A stretch of 64,000 bases of DNA from NCBI RefSeq assembly GCF_009498035.1, contig NZ_CP034550.1:3596001-3660000 (forward strand). The letters are read 5' to 3'. The DNA comes from Saccharothrix syringae (GTDB lineage Bacteria > Actinomycetota > Actinomycetes > Mycobacteriales > Pseudonocardiaceae). Positions 7,875-15,960 of this stretch are shown here, piece after piece. How positions within the stretch are numbered: the first letter of the stretch is position 1; each line of letters opens with the position of its first letter. Below the pieces are notes generated by a model. That model did no database searches. It was not told the origin of the DNA and saw only the letters and a list, made by a program, of their open reading frames with translations. The translations under genes were made by a program, and so were the position numbers.

Positions 7875-8270
7875 GTGCCTGAATCGTGTGCCCGGGCACT
7901 GCGCGCGGCGCTCCCGCTCACGGTGGACGGGGCGTCCTGGGGCGACGACGAGGTGCTCACCCTGTCCGGCGCCGGGTGGAGCCTTGCGGCCTCCTGCGCG
8001 TGGCGGGTCGTCGGGGAGCGCCTGCGGTTCGGTTGGGAGTCCGAGGATGCCCGCGCGCTGGTGGATCGCATGGTGGGGTTGGACGTCGTGGGGTGTGAAC
8101 CCCAGTCGGCGTTCTTCCCCGCGGATCCGCGGTTCCTGATGTCCGACGGGACGGCGTTGGAGTTGTTCTCGGCGCACCACCTCGAACCGTGGGTGATGAC
8201 CGTCGGGGGGACGACGTTCGTGGCATCACCGTCCGCTGCGGAGTGGGTCGGGCACGCGTTCGACGTGTGA
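7875..8270 (+). CDS. Uncharacterised 131-residue protein
   Basis: GTG start at 7875 with AGGAG nine bases upstream. I do not recognise the family. The protein is a compact, Trp-rich, acidic domain (VDGASWGDDEVLTLSGAGWSL early; CAWRVVGERLRFGWES; then LELFSAHHLEPWVMTV), with no signal peptide, membrane helix or catalytic motif. The alternating short strands suggest an all-beta fold. It is divergent from the sigma gene across a 237-base gap and has no other partner. Coding is supported by strong GC3 bias and the ribosome site. Confidence 0.6.
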   Translation: MPESCARALRAALPLTVDGASWGDDEVLTLSGAGWSLAASCAWRVVGERLRFGWESEDARALVDRMVGLDVVGCEPQSAFFPADPRFLMSDGTALELFSAHHLEPWVMTVGGTTFVASPSAAEWVGHAFDV

Positions 8271-8667
8271 CGGCCCCGTCGATCAGTGGTGAACTCGCGG
8301 AGGCAGGGGAACAACGGGGAACGGTGTCCCGGGTTCCGAGTGGGACTGCGGGTCGGGATCGGGGCGGCAGGAGACGTCGTCTTCGAACGGCCGCCGGGTC
8401 AGCCGGCCGCTGCCGCCGGGCGCGCGGGGCACCGCGGCGCCGCCCGCGCCGACGGGGACCACCGGCTTCGAGGCGTCCGACCCCCGGTCGAGGCGCCGGG
8501 GCGGGTCGGCGACGGGGAGGTGAGCACCACGCCGGACGCGTTGCCGGTGCTGCCGACCAGCGTGGTTCGCCGGCACCGCGTCGACGGCGGCTTGCGCGGA
8601 CGTGCGGTTCCCACCGCCGTCCTCGGGCGGCGGCGGTGTCCCGACGAGGGCCGGGTACGTCCGGCGT
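8271..8667. other. 397-base region with no supported gene
   Basis: Open frames here on both strands are Arg/Pro-rich and lack ribosome sites, and none resembles a protein family. The region lies between the convergent ends of the 131-residue protein gene and the methyltransferase gene. I saw no strong terminator hairpin or repeat. Confidence 0.4.
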
Positions 8668-9402
8668 TCACCCGGCACCATCGCCGCGGCGGGCGGCCAG
8701 CACCAGCACCGGCGGTCGCCGGAGGTGCTCGGCCAGCCCGGGGTGCGTCGCGACGTCCGGCACCGGCTCGTCGACGTCGGTCAGCTCCAGGCCGGCGGCG
8801 AGGAGCGCACCGATCAGCGTGCTCACCCGCCGGTGGTGCTTGCGCACGCCCTCGATGATCCAGTGCTGGGTCCGCGGGCCTTCCGCCGCGTAGTCGTCGA
8901 CCGGCCACACCGTGCCGCGCTCCGTGCGCAACCACCCGGTCATGGGGTCGGCCGCCGTGCAGACGGGGTGCTCGACCGAGAAGGCGAACCACCCGCCCGG
9001 CCGCAGCCAGCGCGCGACGCGCTCCACCAACCCCCGGTAGTCGGCGACGTAGTGCAGGGCGAGGCTGCTGACGACCAGGTCCGCCGAGGACGCGGGCAGC
9101 GCGAGTTCGTCCAGGTCGGCGCGCAGCAGGCGGACCCGCGGGTGCGGGGTGGACAGCGCCAGCATCCGCCGGGACGAGTCCACCGCCAGGACGTCCGCCG
9201 CTCCCGCGTCGGCCAGCCGGCGCGCCAGGGCGCCGGTCCCGCAGCCCAGGTCGACGACCGCCGCTCCCGCCACGGGGGGCAGCACCCGTTCCAGGGCGGG
9301 GACCTCGACGGCGTCGTTGATCGCGGTGGCCGAACCCCGCAGCAGGCGGTACCCCTCGAAGAACCGGTCATCGTCGTAGAGGTCGCGTCCGGCCGTGGTC
9401 AC
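8668..9402 (-). CDS. Class I SAM-dependent methyltransferase
   Basis: 244 residues. The SAM site is VVDLGCGTGALARRLADAG at about 48-66. VLAVDSSRRML gives the acidic residue that holds the SAM ribose, followed by DLVVSSLALHYVADY and LRPGGWFAFSVEHP. The C-terminal half (about 165-240) is the usual small-molecule lid. It starts at GTG 9402, overlapping the RibE-RibB stop by four bases (GTGA), so it is almost certainly translated by coupling from that message. The substrate is unknown. The coupling makes a flavin, lumazine or related pathway metabolite a reasonable guess. Confidence 0.85.
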   Translation of the reverse strand: MTTAGRDLYDDDRFFEGYRLLRGSATAINDAVEVPALERVLPPVAGAAVVDLGCGTGALARRLADAGAADVLAVDSSRRMLALSTPHPRVRLLRADLDELALPASSADLVVSSLALHYVADYRGLVERVARWLRPGGWFAFSVEHPVCTAADPMTGWLRTERGTVWPVDDYAAEGPRTQHWIIEGVRKHHRRVSTLIGALLAAGLELTDVDEPVPDVATHPGLAEHLRRPPVLVLAARRGDGAG

Positions 9403-10619
9403 AGGTACTTCCGGAGGTCGTCCACGTCGACCAGCGGCAGACCCCAGCGCAGCGCGACGACTTCCAGGTCGGCGGCCCTCGCCATGGTCCCGTCGGGGTT
9501 CATGACCTCGCAGCACACCCCCACCGGGGGCAGGCCGGCCGCCACGCACAGGGCTACGGTGGACTCGGTGTGGCCGCCGCGCTCGGCGAGCCCCCCGGGA
9601 CGCGCGGCGAGCGGGAAGACGTGGCCCGGCCCGATGAAGTCGCCCGGTACGGCGCGCGGGTCGGCGAGGCGGCGGACGGTGGCCGCGCGCTCGGCCGCGG
9701 ACACCCCGGTGCCGGTGCCGGCGGCCAGGTCCACCGGGACGTGCGCGCGGGTGCCGTGCCGGTCGCCCGGTCCGGGGATGGGACCGATCTCCAGCCGCTC
9801 CAGGACCTCGGGCGCGCACGGCACCGTCGGATGACCGCAGACCCGGGTGAGCAGGAAGGTGAACGCCTCCGGGCGCAGGTTCGCCCCCGCGAACACCACG
9901 TCGCCCTCGCCCTCCAGGTCGGGGTCCCACACCACCACCGCACCGCCGGCGGCGACCTGCGCGACGGCCTCCTGCACACCGCGCGCACCCGAGCGGCGTC
10001 CCGCCCACGGCAGCGCCGCGACCACCTCGGTCACCGCGCGTCCGGGGTCGGCGGGCCAGCGCTGCGCCAGGCGGGTGACGAGGTCGGGTTCCAGGTTCAC
10101 GCGATCACCCGCCGCCAGGTCGCCGAGCGTGGTGTTCTCCACCGTGACGGGGACCAGTGCCACGGAGAAGCGGTCGCGGGACACGTCGGCGACGGTCAGG
10201 CTGACCCCGTCGACGGCGATCTGTCCTTTCGGGACGACCAGCGGGAGGAACCGCTCCGGCGGCTTGATCCACAACCGCCTGGCGGTCGTCTCGTCGTCGA
10301 CCCGGACGACCTTGCCCACGGCGTCCACGTTGCCCTGCACCAGGTGACCGCCCACCCGGTCGCCCAGCGCCAGCGGCGCCTCCACGTTGACCCGCGCGCC
10401 GGGCGCGATCGAGTCCAACGTGGACCTCCGCCGGGTCTCCGGCGACAGCACCGCCGCCAGGACGCCCGAGCCCCGCTCGTCGTGGACGACGGTGAGCCCG
10501 ACGCCGTTCAGGCAGATCGAACCGGGCGCGGCGGTGGCCGTCCCGGGCGCGCTGACCGCGATGCCCGCCCGGTCGACGGCCAGCACCGTGCCGACCTCGT
10601 GGATGTGTCCGGTGTACAT
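9399..10619 (-). CDS. RibE-RibB fusion: riboflavin synthase-like plus DHBP synthase-like
   Basis: 406 residues from ATG 10619. Residues 1-190 are the two beta-barrels of riboflavin synthase (MYTGHIHEVGTV; GGHLVQGNVD; IAVDGVSLTVADV; NLEPD). Residues about 212-406 are a 3,4-dihydroxy-2-butanone 4-phosphate synthase domain (EGEGDVVFAGANL, GPGHVFPL, RGGHTESTVAL, NPDGTMAR). RibB normally pairs with RibA, so RibE-RibB is unusual. Against the E. coli enzymes the barrel residues Phe2, Cys48 and His102 become Tyr2, Gly41 and Asn97, and the RibB loop Arg37-Glu-Asn becomes Leu235-Glu-Gly. The His350-Thr351 site is kept. It may be an active variant, a flavin/lumazine binder, or part of an unusual flavin pathway. 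Confidence 0.85.
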   Translation of the reverse strand: MYTGHIHEVGTVLAVDRAGIAVSAPGTATAAPGSICLNGVGLTVVHDERGSGVLAAVLSPETRRRSTLDSIAPGARVNVEAPLALGDRVGGHLVQGNVDAVGKVVRVDDETTARRLWIKPPERFLPLVVPKGQIAVDGVSLTVADVSRDRFSVALVPVTVENTTLGDLAAGDRVNLEPDLVTRLAQRWPADPGRAVTEVVAALPWAGRRSGARGVQEAVAQVAAGGAVVVWDPDLEGEGDVVFAGANLRPEAFTFLLTRVCGHPTVPCAPEVLERLEIGPIPGPGDRHGTRAHVPVDLAAGTGTGVSAAERAATVRRLADPRAVPGDFIGPGHVFPLAARPGGLAERGGHTESTVALCVAAGLPPVGVCCEVMNPDGTMARAADLEVVALRWGLPLVDVDDLRKYL

Positions 10620-10696
10620 GTGACTCCGCCTCTCGACCGCGGGAGGTCGGTCCTCCCCGCGTGCGGGAGCAGGGGCCGCGCCAACGGGCCCGAGCA

Positions 10697-10800
10697 GAGG
10701 CGGGGTCTCACCGCGTGGCCTCGGAATCGCACCGAGTCGTCCCGCCGTGACCGGCGGAACCGGTGGGCTCTCACCACCACACCTTGGAATCGCACCGAAA
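10697..10800 (-). promoter_or_regulatory. Tandem FMN-riboswitch-like leader element
   Basis: On the minus strand the leader of the RibE-RibB gene holds two related modules of about 41 bases (10800-10760 and 10737-10697). Each has CGGTGCGATTCC, then a short linker, then GGT-GAGA with a GC-rich complement (GGTGG/CCACC in the first, GCGG/CCGC in the second). A hairpin, CCGCCG with CGGCGG, lies between them. This repeats the pseudo-twofold plan of the FMN riboswitch (GTGAAATTCC, then CGGCGGT..AGCCCGC), but with several altered core bases. The downstream gene is riboflavin-related, which supports the call. A cobalamin element fits less well. Confidence 0.45.
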
Positions 10801-10802
10801 CC

Positions 10803-10832
10803 CTTATACCACCGCCCGGCCGTCGGGATCAA
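10803..10832 (-). promoter_or_regulatory. Strong promoter of the RibE-RibB message
   Basis: Reading leftward: -35 TTGATC (10832-10827), an 18-base spacer, and -10 TATAAG (10808-10803). This is the closest match to a housekeeping promoter seen in the window. Transcription would begin near 10796, just inside or at the edge of the first leader module, so the leader may lack a conventional closing P1 stem. Confidence 0.55.
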
Positions 10833-11055
10833 CGTCGCCGAAGGCCGGTGGAGGGGGCTGAAAAAGGGGGTGTCGGGCGTCCGATCGGCGGGTGGGCACT
10901 GCTCCGCGGGGGTGACTGCGATGGTCGCTCGCCGTTCCACGCCGACACCTGCGCCACCGGCCAGACCTCCGCCCCGGCCTCCGGGGCCGTACGGCGGCCA
11001 AGGGGGACTTTCGGGAAGTGTTGGGGCCAACGACCCGCAACAATTTCGGCAACGC

Positions 11056-11085
11056 TTGTGGCGTGGTGACCTGCACCACTAGAAC
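11056..11085 (+). promoter_or_regulatory. Candidate promoter of the secreted hydrolase gene
   Basis: TTGTGG (11056-11061), an 18-base spacer, then TAGAAC (11080-11085), about 35 bases before the start codon at 11120. It is a moderate match to actinobacterial housekeeping promoters in a GC-poorer stretch. AGGGGGA precedes the start as the ribosome site. Confidence 0.4.
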
Positions 11086-11119
11086 TGGTCGGGCGGTGAT
11101 CACGTCAGGGGGATTGCAC

Positions 11120-13819
11120 ATGCGCTCGCTCAAAATCCTGCTACCCGCGTTGACGGTGGCGGCTCTCGTCATGCCGGTCACCACGACGGCCCACGCCCAA
11201 CCGGTGCCGGACTCGCCGCCGCCGTCGGGCTGGGCGATCGCCGGGGAGCGGCTGACGTGGACGGCGCCCGCCCCGATTCCGCCGGGTGGTGCGGCGGTCG
11301 AGTTCTGGGACGGTGATCGGTTGTTGGGTGTGCCGCGTCCGTCGGCCGATCTGCGCACCTATACGTTGGACGGGGTCGGGGTCGAGGACGCCGACGGGCT
11401 TCAGGTGCGGGCGTCGGACAGGCGGTTGGACGTCGAGGAGCCTGCGCCCCTGTCGACGGCGGCGATCGCGCCGTTGCCTGCGTTGCGGCCGGCCGGGGAG
11501 GTCGATCCGGGTCAGCCGGGGCCGTTCGCCACGCGTGCGGGGGAGTACGAGCTGGACCCGATCACGGTGCCGGGGTATGCGGTGCCGTTGGAGATGAAGG
11601 CGGTGGTGGTGGCGCCGGAGGGGGTGTCGGGTCGGCGTCCGTTGGCGTTGTTCCTGCACGGCAGGCACATCTCCTGCTACGACGGCACGACGCAGTTGCT
11701 GGAGTGGCCGTGTCCGGTGCCGGCGAAGCCGGTGCCCAGTCATCGTGGTTATCTCCAGGCGCAGCGGTTGTTGGCCTCGCAGGGTTATGTGACGGTGTCG
11801 ATTTCGGCGAACTCGGTCAACGCGCAGGACGTGTTGGACGTGGAGGCCGGGGCGGGTGCGCGGTCGGCGTTGGTGCGGGCGCATCTGGCGAGGTGGGCGG
11901 AGTGGGCGGGTGCCGGTCGGGGTTCGGCGCCGGAGGTGGTGCGGGCCGCGCCGGTCGCGGATGTGGGCAGGGTGTTGCTGGTCGGGCACTCGCGTGGGGG
12001 CGAGGGCGTCAACCGGGCCGTGATTGACAGCCTCACGCCGCCGCCCGCGGGCAGTGGTTACGACGGTCCGGTGCGGTGGACGGTCGGGGGCACCGTGCTG
12101 ATCGGTCCGACGATCTTCGGGCACAATCCGGCGCCGGATGTGCCGTCGGTGACGATCCTGCCCGGTTGCGACGGTGACGTCTCCGATCTCCAGGGTCAGT
12201 TGTTCGTGGACGCGACCCGTGGGGTGGGTCGGGGGAGTGCGTTGCACAGCGCGTTGTACGTCGTCGGCGCGAACCACAACTTCTTCAACAGCGAGTGGAC
12301 GCCGGGGCAGGCGGAGGCTCCGGCGGCCGACGACTTCCGGTCGCCGCCCGAGGACGCGGTGTGTTCGCCGGGGACCGCCACCCGCCTCACCGCCGGGCAG
12401 CAGCAGACCGCGGGTGCGGTCTACATCGCGGCGGCGGCACGCCTGTTCGTGGCGGGGGATCGGCGGGTGTTGCCGCTGCTGGACGGGTCGGGTGTCCGTG
12501 CGCCCTCGGCCGACCCGGCGCGGGTGCTCGGCCACGCGGTCGGCGGCGCCCGCACCCCGTTCGTGGTGCCCGACGAGGCGACCTCGGCGGGCGGGTCGGC
12601 GGCGGTGTGCGCGCAGGTCACGGCCGATACGGCCGCGGCCTGTGTCGATCCGGCGGTGTCCCGCCCGTTGCCGCACTTCGTCCGGTTCAACCGCGTGGTG
12701 CCCGAGTCCGGCCGGTTCGCCGTGGCGTTGCGGTGGACCGCCGACGGGCAGGCCGCGACCGTCCGCCCCGGTGCGCCGGTGTCGCTGGCGGGGGCGCGGG
12801 AGTTGGCGTTGCGGTTGGCCGTGCCGCCGAACAGCACCGGCAACCGGTTCGACGTGGCCGTGACCGACGCGGCCGGGCGGCGCGCGCACCTCGGGTCGGT
12901 GACGGTGGACGGCCTGCCCGGTACCGGGCGGAACACCGCGAGCTGGGCGCAGGAGGTCCGGGTGCCTTTGCGCGGTATCGACCTGCGCCGCGTCGCCGCG
13001 CTGGAACTGACCCCGCACGGCGGTGCCGGTCAGGCGTGGCTCATCGACGCCCACGGCTGGGCACCCGGCCTGCCCGACCCGCGCCCGACCCCGCTGCCAC
13101 GCGTCGACCTGGGCGCGCTGACCGTGGAGGAGGGCGACTCCGGCACGCGCACCGTCGGGTTCCCGGTCTCGGTGACCGGCGACGGCACCGCCTCGGTGCG
13201 CGTGTTCGTCCAGGACCAGGGCGCCACCACCTACACCGAGCGGCTGGTGGCGATCGAGCCGGGGCAGCACCGGGTCGAGATCCCGGTGCAGGTCACCGGC
13301 AACACCCGCTGGAGCTTCGACGCCAGGCGCACGGTGCTGGTGAAGCCCGTGCGGGGCGCGTTCGTCGGTCACTACGCGGACCGGCTTACCGTGCCCAACG
13401 ACGACCCGGTGCCGAGCATCACCGCCACCCCGGTCACCGACGAGGTCTCCGAGGGCGGCACCCTGCTCTGGCAGTTGACGCTGTCCTCGCCGGCCGACTC
13501 GAACGTCACGGTCCGGGGTCTGCCGGTCGCTCCGGACGGGGTCGAGCTGTCCACCACGGACGTCGACGAGACGTGGTTCCGCCAGCGCGTCTCCCGGGAG
13601 GAACCGCTGCCCTCGCGGCCGTTGTCCACCACCGGGTTGCAGTTGGTCGCCGTCTTCCTGCCCGGTCAGGTGACCAGGGAGCTGTTCGTGCAGACGGTGG
13701 TCGACGCGGAGACCGAGCCGGTCGAGCGGGTCCGCTTCGACCTGGCGAACTCCGCGCCGGGTGCCCCCGGCATCTCGCTCGTCGGCACGGTCACCGACGG
13801 CGCGTCGGACGGGCGGTGA
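11120..13819 (+). CDS. Large secreted alpha/beta hydrolase with C-terminal Calx-beta-like domains
   Basis: 899 residues from ATG 11120, preceded by AGGGGGA. A signal peptide is clear (MRSLKILLPALTVAALVMPV, cleavage after AHA). Residues about 150-470 are an alpha/beta hydrolase: LALFLHGRHISCYDG (oxyanion region), LLVGHSRGGEGVN with the nucleophile Ser in GHSRGG, and a late GANHNFFNSEW giving the catalytic His. It resembles large extracellular lipase or PAF-acetylhydrolase-like proteins. The middle part is a beta-rich binding module. The last 200 residues read like Calx-beta repeats (VTVEEGDSGTRTVGFPVSV; ATPVTDEVSEGGTLLWQLTL). The substrate is unknown. It is exported and probably acts outside the cell on esters. 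Confidence 0.8.
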   Translation: MRSLKILLPALTVAALVMPVTTTAHAQPVPDSPPPSGWAIAGERLTWTAPAPIPPGGAAVEFWDGDRLLGVPRPSADLRTYTLDGVGVEDADGLQVRASDRRLDVEEPAPLSTAAIAPLPALRPAGEVDPGQPGPFATRAGEYELDPITVPGYAVPLEMKAVVVAPEGVSGRRPLALFLHGRHISCYDGTTQLLEWPCPVPAKPVPSHRGYLQAQRLLASQGYVTVSISANSVNAQDVLDVEAGAGARSALVRAHLARWAEWAGAGRGSAPEVVRAAPVADVGRVLLVGHSRGGEGVNRAVIDSLTPPPAGSGYDGPVRWTVGGTVLIGPTIFGHNPAPDVPSVTILPGCDGDVSDLQGQLFVDATRGVGRGSALHSALYVVGANHNFFNSEWTPGQAEAPAADDFRSPPEDAVCSPGTATRLTAGQQQTAGAVYIAAAARLFVAGDRRVLPLLDGSGVRAPSADPARVLGHAVGGARTPFVVPDEATSAGGSAAVCAQVTADTAAACVDPAVSRPLPHFVRFNRVVPESGRFAVALRWTADGQAATVRPGAPVSLAGARELALRLAVPPNSTGNRFDVAVTDAAGRRAHLGSVTVDGLPGTGRNTASWAQEVRVPLRGIDLRRVAALELTPHGGAGQAWLIDAHGWAPGLPDPRPTPLPRVDLGALTVEEGDSGTRTVGFPVSVTGDGTASVRVFVQDQGATTYTERLVAIEPGQHRVEIPVQVTGNTRWSFDARRTVLVKPVRGAFVGHYADRLTVPNDDPVPSITATPVTDEVSEGGTLLWQLTLSSPADSNVTVRGLPVAPDGVELSTTDVDETWFRQRVSREEPLPSRPLSTTGLQLVAVFLPGQVTRELFVQTVVDAETEPVERVRFDLANSAPGAPGISLVGTVTDGASDGR

Positions 13820-13824
13820 CCGGT

Positions 13825-13854
13825 GGGGGTGCGGGCCTGTTCGTCCGCACCCCC
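13825..13854. terminator. Bidirectional terminator hairpin
   Basis: GGGGGTGCGG (13825-13834) and CCGCACCCCC (13845-13854) form a perfect ten-base-pair stem with a ten-base loop. It fills most of the 42-base gap between the convergent hydrolase and XRE-regulator genes. Confidence 0.75.
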
Positions 13855-13861
13855 GCCTTCC

Positions 13862-14740
13862 TCAGAAGTGCTCGTCGGTGAGTGCGGAGCGGGTCGCGTG
13901 CAACGACGCCAGGAGCTGAAGGCGGTCCGCGTCGGTGCTGTCCGGCTCGGCGGTGAAGACCAGCATGACCGGGCCGGGGTTGCCGGGTAGCGGGTAGGTG
14001 TCCCAGTCCAGGGTGATGTCGCCGACCTCGGGAACCCGGAAGGTCTTGGTGCCGCTGACCGACTCGCGCACGTCGTGCCGGGCCCACAGCCGCCGGAACT
14101 CGGCGCTGCGGATGCTCAGCTCGCCGACGATCGCGGTGGCGCGGGGGTGGGTGGGGTCGGTGGCGACGGCGGCGCGCATCATGCCGATGTAGTCCAGGGC
14201 CTGCCGCTCCCAGTCGGGGCAGCTCCGCTCGCCGGTCAGCGCGTCGTCGAACATCAGCAGGAGCATGTTGAGGCGGTCGGGCGGGTACGCGTGCGGGTCG
14301 CCCAGCAGGGCCTGCGCCATCGGGTTCCAGTCGAGCAGGTCCAGGTGCCGGCCCAGGACGACCGCCGGGGTGTCCACCACCCGCAGCAGGCGCCGGGTGC
14401 TGGTCGGCACCCGTTCCGGGGCGCGGTTCACCCGGTCGGGCATCGGTCGGCGGGCGGCGTGGGCCAGGGTGAACAGGTGTCGGCGTTCTTCGTCGTCGAG
14501 GTCGAGCGCGCCGGCGAGCGCGTCCAGGACGTCGTCGGACGGGCGCACCTCCCGGCCCTGCTCCATCCGCTGGTAGTAGTCGGTGCTCAGGCCGGCCAGC
14601 AGGGCCAGTTCCTCGCGTCGCAGGCCGGTGACCCTGCGCCGGCCGCCCGGCTCCAGGCCGACGTCGTGCGGGCGCAGCCGGCCGCGCCTGGCGCGCAGGA
14701 AGTCCCCGAGCTCGCGGGCGTACGGATGGGGGTTGCTCAC
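13862..14740 (-). CDS. XRE-family regulator with MmyB-like ligand-binding domain
   Basis: 292 residues. The N-terminal helix-turn-helix (about 35-90) reads VTGLRREELALLAGLSTDYYQRMEQGR, the signature of this family. The rest (about 105-280) is the MmyB-like PAS-type ligand domain (VLGRHLDLLDWNPMAQALLGD, RSAEFRRLWARHDVRESVSGTKTF, HPEVGD-like strand). These regulators are typically divergent from, and control, a short-chain dehydrogenase gene, exactly the arrangement here. A perfect inverted repeat in the 125-base gap is the likely operator. Fatty-acid-like ligands have been proposed for MmyB domains. Confidence 0.9.
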   Translation of the reverse strand: MSNPHPYARELGDFLRARRGRLRPHDVGLEPGGRRRVTGLRREELALLAGLSTDYYQRMEQGREVRPSDDVLDALAGALDLDDEERRHLFTLAHAARRPMPDRVNRAPERVPTSTRRLLRVVDTPAVVLGRHLDLLDWNPMAQALLGDPHAYPPDRLNMLLLMFDDALTGERSCPDWERQALDYIGMMRAAVATDPTHPRATAIVGELSIRSAEFRRLWARHDVRESVSGTKTFRVPEVGDITLDWDTYPLPGNPGPVMLVFTAEPDSTDADRLQLLASLHATRSALTDEHF

Positions 14741-14774
14741 GCCGTGAGTGTGCCGTGGCCCCGATCGTCGAGGG

Positions 14775-14791
14775 TAGGTCTCGCGGACCTA
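14775..14791. promoter_or_regulatory. Inverted-repeat operator TAGGTC-N5-GACCTA
   Basis: A perfect six-base inverted repeat with a five-base spacer, about 35 bases upstream of the regulator start and 75 bases upstream of the SDR start. It is the only strong symmetry in the divergent gap. A TAGCGT-type -10 for the SDR gene lies downstream near 14829. The MmyB-type regulator is the obvious candidate binder. Confidence 0.6.
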
Positions 14792-14865
14792 GGCAGCCGG
14801 GGACCAGCGGGCCGGCTCGGATCGCTCCTAGCGTCGTGGTCCCATCGACACCCCAGGAGCTGCAG

Positions 14866-15771
14866 ATGACCGGATGGACCGCCGACCACATCCCCGACCA
14901 GCGCGGCCGGGTCGCCGTCGTGACCGGCGCGAACTCGGGCCTCGGCCTGGTCACCGCCACCGAGCTGGCCCGCCGCGGCGCCCACGTCGTGCTGGCCGTC
15001 CGCGACACCGCCGCCGGCGGGGAGGCCGCCCGCCGGATCGGGGGCGACGTCGAGGTGCGCGAGCTGGACCTCGCCTCCCTCGCCTCCGTGCGGGCCTTCG
15101 CGGCGGGGCTGGCCGCCGACCACCCGGTGATCGACCTGCTGGTCAACAACGCCGGCGTGGTGCTGCTCGGGCCGCGCCGCACCTCCGCCGACGGCTTCGA
15201 ACTCCAGTTGGGCACCAACATGCTGGGCCACTTCGCGTTGACCGGCCTGCTGCTCGACAACCTGGCCGCGGCGCGGGAGGCCCGGGTGGTCAACCTCAGC
15301 TCGATCACGCACAAGACCGCGCACCTGGACTTCGACGACCTGATGTTCGAGCGGAACTACCGGGCAACCGCCGCCTACGGCCGGTCCAAGCTCGCCACCA
15401 CCGTCTTCGGCGTCGAGCTGGACCGCCGCCTGCGCGCCGCCGGGTCGCCGGTCGTCAGCGCGCTGGCCCACCCCGGCATCACCCGCACCAACCTGACCCC
15501 GCGCGCCTGGGAGCACCGCGGCAGGCTCGGGCGGGTGGTCGCGTGGCTCGGCCTGCTGGCCACCCAGCCGGTGGAGCGGGGCGCGCTGCCGCAGTTGCGC
15601 GCCGCGACCGAACCCGGGGTGCCGGGCGGCCGGTTCTTCGGTCCGGCCGGGCTGTGGGAGACGCGGGGCCGGGTCGCCGAGGCCCGGCTCAGCCGGGAGG
15701 CCGCCGATCCGGCTGTCGGCAGGCGCCTCTGGGCGGCGGCCGAGGAGCTGACCGGCGTCAGCTACCCCTGA
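14866..15771 (+). CDS. Short-chain dehydrogenase/reductase
   Basis: 301 residues from ATG 14866 with AGGAG seven bases upstream. The cofactor motif VVTGANSGLGLVTATELA (about 20-37), NNAGV (about 96-100), and the catalytic Ser (NLSSITHKTAH) and YGRSK (Tyr-x-x-x-Lys) are intact. The extended C-terminal part resembles retinol-dehydrogenase/protochlorophyllide-reductase-like SDRs acting on lipophilic alcohols or ketones. It is divergent from the MmyB-type regulator that probably controls it. The physiological substrate is not deducible. Confidence 0.9.
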   Translation: MTGWTADHIPDQRGRVAVVTGANSGLGLVTATELARRGAHVVLAVRDTAAGGEAARRIGGDVEVRELDLASLASVRAFAAGLAADHPVIDLLVNNAGVVLLGPRRTSADGFELQLGTNMLGHFALTGLLLDNLAAAREARVVNLSSITHKTAHLDFDDLMFERNYRATAAYGRSKLATTVFGVELDRRLRAAGSPVVSALAHPGITRTNLTPRAWEHRGRLGRVVAWLGLLATQPVERGALPQLRAATEPGVPGGRFFGPAGLWETRGRVAEARLSREAADPAVGRRLWAAAEELTGVSYP

Positions 15772-15960
15772 ACCCGCGGGTACCGACCGGTCGGCCCACG
15801 CCGGCGGGTCGGATCGGTGATCGCGGTGTTGTCTCCGCGCAGCGGGGCGGGGGCGGGTTGAATTCCGTGTGGGCGCTGCTCGTCGCTGAAGTGCGCAGGT
15901 GCGTGGAGGTGGTTCTCCAATTCCTCGGAATGGGGTGGTCGGACTGGTACGGTGCCGGTC

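Noticed and set aside
8283..8681. Leftward open frame of 132 residues downstream of the methyltransferase
   Set aside because: No ribosome site and no family pattern. The composition is typical of a shadow frame.
10697..10800. Cobalamin riboswitch as an alternative reading of the rib leader
   Set aside because: The hairpin with GGTGCGA resembles part of a B12 element, but the GCC-ACTG-type box and the one-copy layout are missing. The twofold repetition and the riboflavin-type gene favour an FMN-like element.
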